Below are positions 60,412-60,468 of a stretch of DNA of 60,468 bases, piece after piece. The number at the start of each line of letters is the position of its first letter. Within the stretch, counting starts at the first letter, position 1. The position numbers and the translations under genes were made by a program. The stretch comes from DASRZM01 sp035686365. Its GTDB lineage: Bacteria > Pseudomonadota > Gammaproteobacteria > Xanthomonadales > Xanthomonadaceae. The notes beneath the pieces are model-generated. The model saw only the letters and a program-made list of their open reading frames with translations. It did not search any database and was not told the DNA's origin. Location: the NCBI GenBank assembly GCA_035686365.1, contig DASRZM010000048.1, positions 1 through 60,468 on the forward strand. The letters are read 5' to 3'.

Positions 60412-60468
60412 GCCTAACGCCCGCGTTCACCGGCGGGTCTCGCGATGCGGGGCCCCCGTCCGAGTGGA
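60412..60468 (-). other. Right part of a further attC site, cut by the window end
   Basis: Minus-strand GTTAGGC (60412-60418) matches GTTRRRY and is preceded (higher coordinates) by GC-rich palindromic DNA (ACCGGCGGGTCTCGCG...). It belongs to a further cassette outside the window. Confidence 0.7.

Larger units (their letters stand above)
55520..60468 (-). mobile_element. Part of a chromosomal integron gene-cassette array
   Basis: Six minus-strand genes are separated by attC-like sites oriented the same way (RYYYAAC...GTTRRRY on the minus strand), at 56757-56856, 58364-58423, 59132-59191, 59702-59779, 60179-60224 and from 60412 to the end. The DNA is visibly less GC-rich than the rest of the window. 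Cassettes in order of reading (right to left): 54-residue orphan, VOC protein, DUF3833-like, VOC protein, DUF418, DUF4185. The integrase and attI would be to the right; neither is in the window. Confidence 0.88.

Overview
The window is chromosomal DNA of a GC-rich gammaproteobacterium, most likely Lysobacterales (Xanthomonadaceae/Lysobacteraceae, Lysobacter- or Luteimonas-like). The grounds are the gene order map-glnD-dapD-yffB-dapE, GNAT-minC-minD-minE, an M2 (ACE-like) lipoprotein peptidase, a bpt leucyltransferase, a DUF2007 protein of the kind often labelled 'pathogenicity-like' in xanthomonads, and many short palindromic repeats between genes. No rRNA, tRNA, CRISPR array, transposase or phage gene was found.

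Layout. 0-6.1 kb: translationally coupled map, glnD, dapD, yffB and dapE on + (protein maturation, nitrogen signalling, lysine/peptidoglycan precursor synthesis). 6.1-13.5 kb, minus strand: a small conserved protein, an S45 penicillin-acylase-like hydrolase, parC and an ATM1-type ABC exporter. 13.8-16.1 kb, plus strand: a Bcr/CflA-type MFS transporter and a secreted protein. 16.5-21.5 kb, minus strand: ACE-like peptidase, an HExxH-bearing small protein and minE/minD/minC with a GNAT gene. 21.7-30.9 kb, plus strand: a DesK/NarX-type two-component pair, a SRPBCC protein, a GldA/GldF/GldG-like ABC system with a DUF4340 partner, a DUF423 protein and an AlkA-like glycosylase. 30.9-37.5 kb, minus strand: VanY-type carboxypeptidase, PH-like membrane protein, alpha/beta hydrolase, Arc-type RHH protein, SPFH protein, and a secreted pair including a transglutaminase. 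37.6-51.2 kb: purT, a CMD protein, bpt, an ECF sigma factor fused to a membrane domain, a DUF2007 protein, tesB, an amidase, a YqiA-like hydrolase, rlmKL, a PmtA-like methyltransferase, a cupin, an EamA transporter, a DUF6265 protein, a MliC lipoprotein and a truncated MddA-like methyltransferase, then a BON-LysM protein.

Two regions stand out. At 51.9-55.5 kb a three-gene operon encodes a small helical protein, a double-domain KaiC-like ATPase and a fused GGDEF-histidine kinase, with no kaiA or kaiB nearby. A run of 12 G lies in its promoter or 5' coding region, which suggests phase-variable expression. From 55.5 kb to the end of the window lies part of a chromosomal integron cassette array, read right to left: all genes are on the minus strand and are separated by attC-like sites (perfect core sites at 59132-59191, good ones at 56757-56856 and 58364-58423, degenerate ones at 59702-59779 and 60179-60224, and one cut off by the window end at 60412). 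The cargo includes DUF4185, DUF418, two VOC enzymes, a DUF3833-like protein and a 54-residue orphan. The integrase is expected to the right, outside the window.

The intergenic DNA is repeat-rich: paired REP elements, nested palindromes with a CATGGATG core, heptanucleotide GGGACTC/GGGACCC arrays, a GCAAAGGAC inverted repeat, and a hairpin shared by two distant loci.
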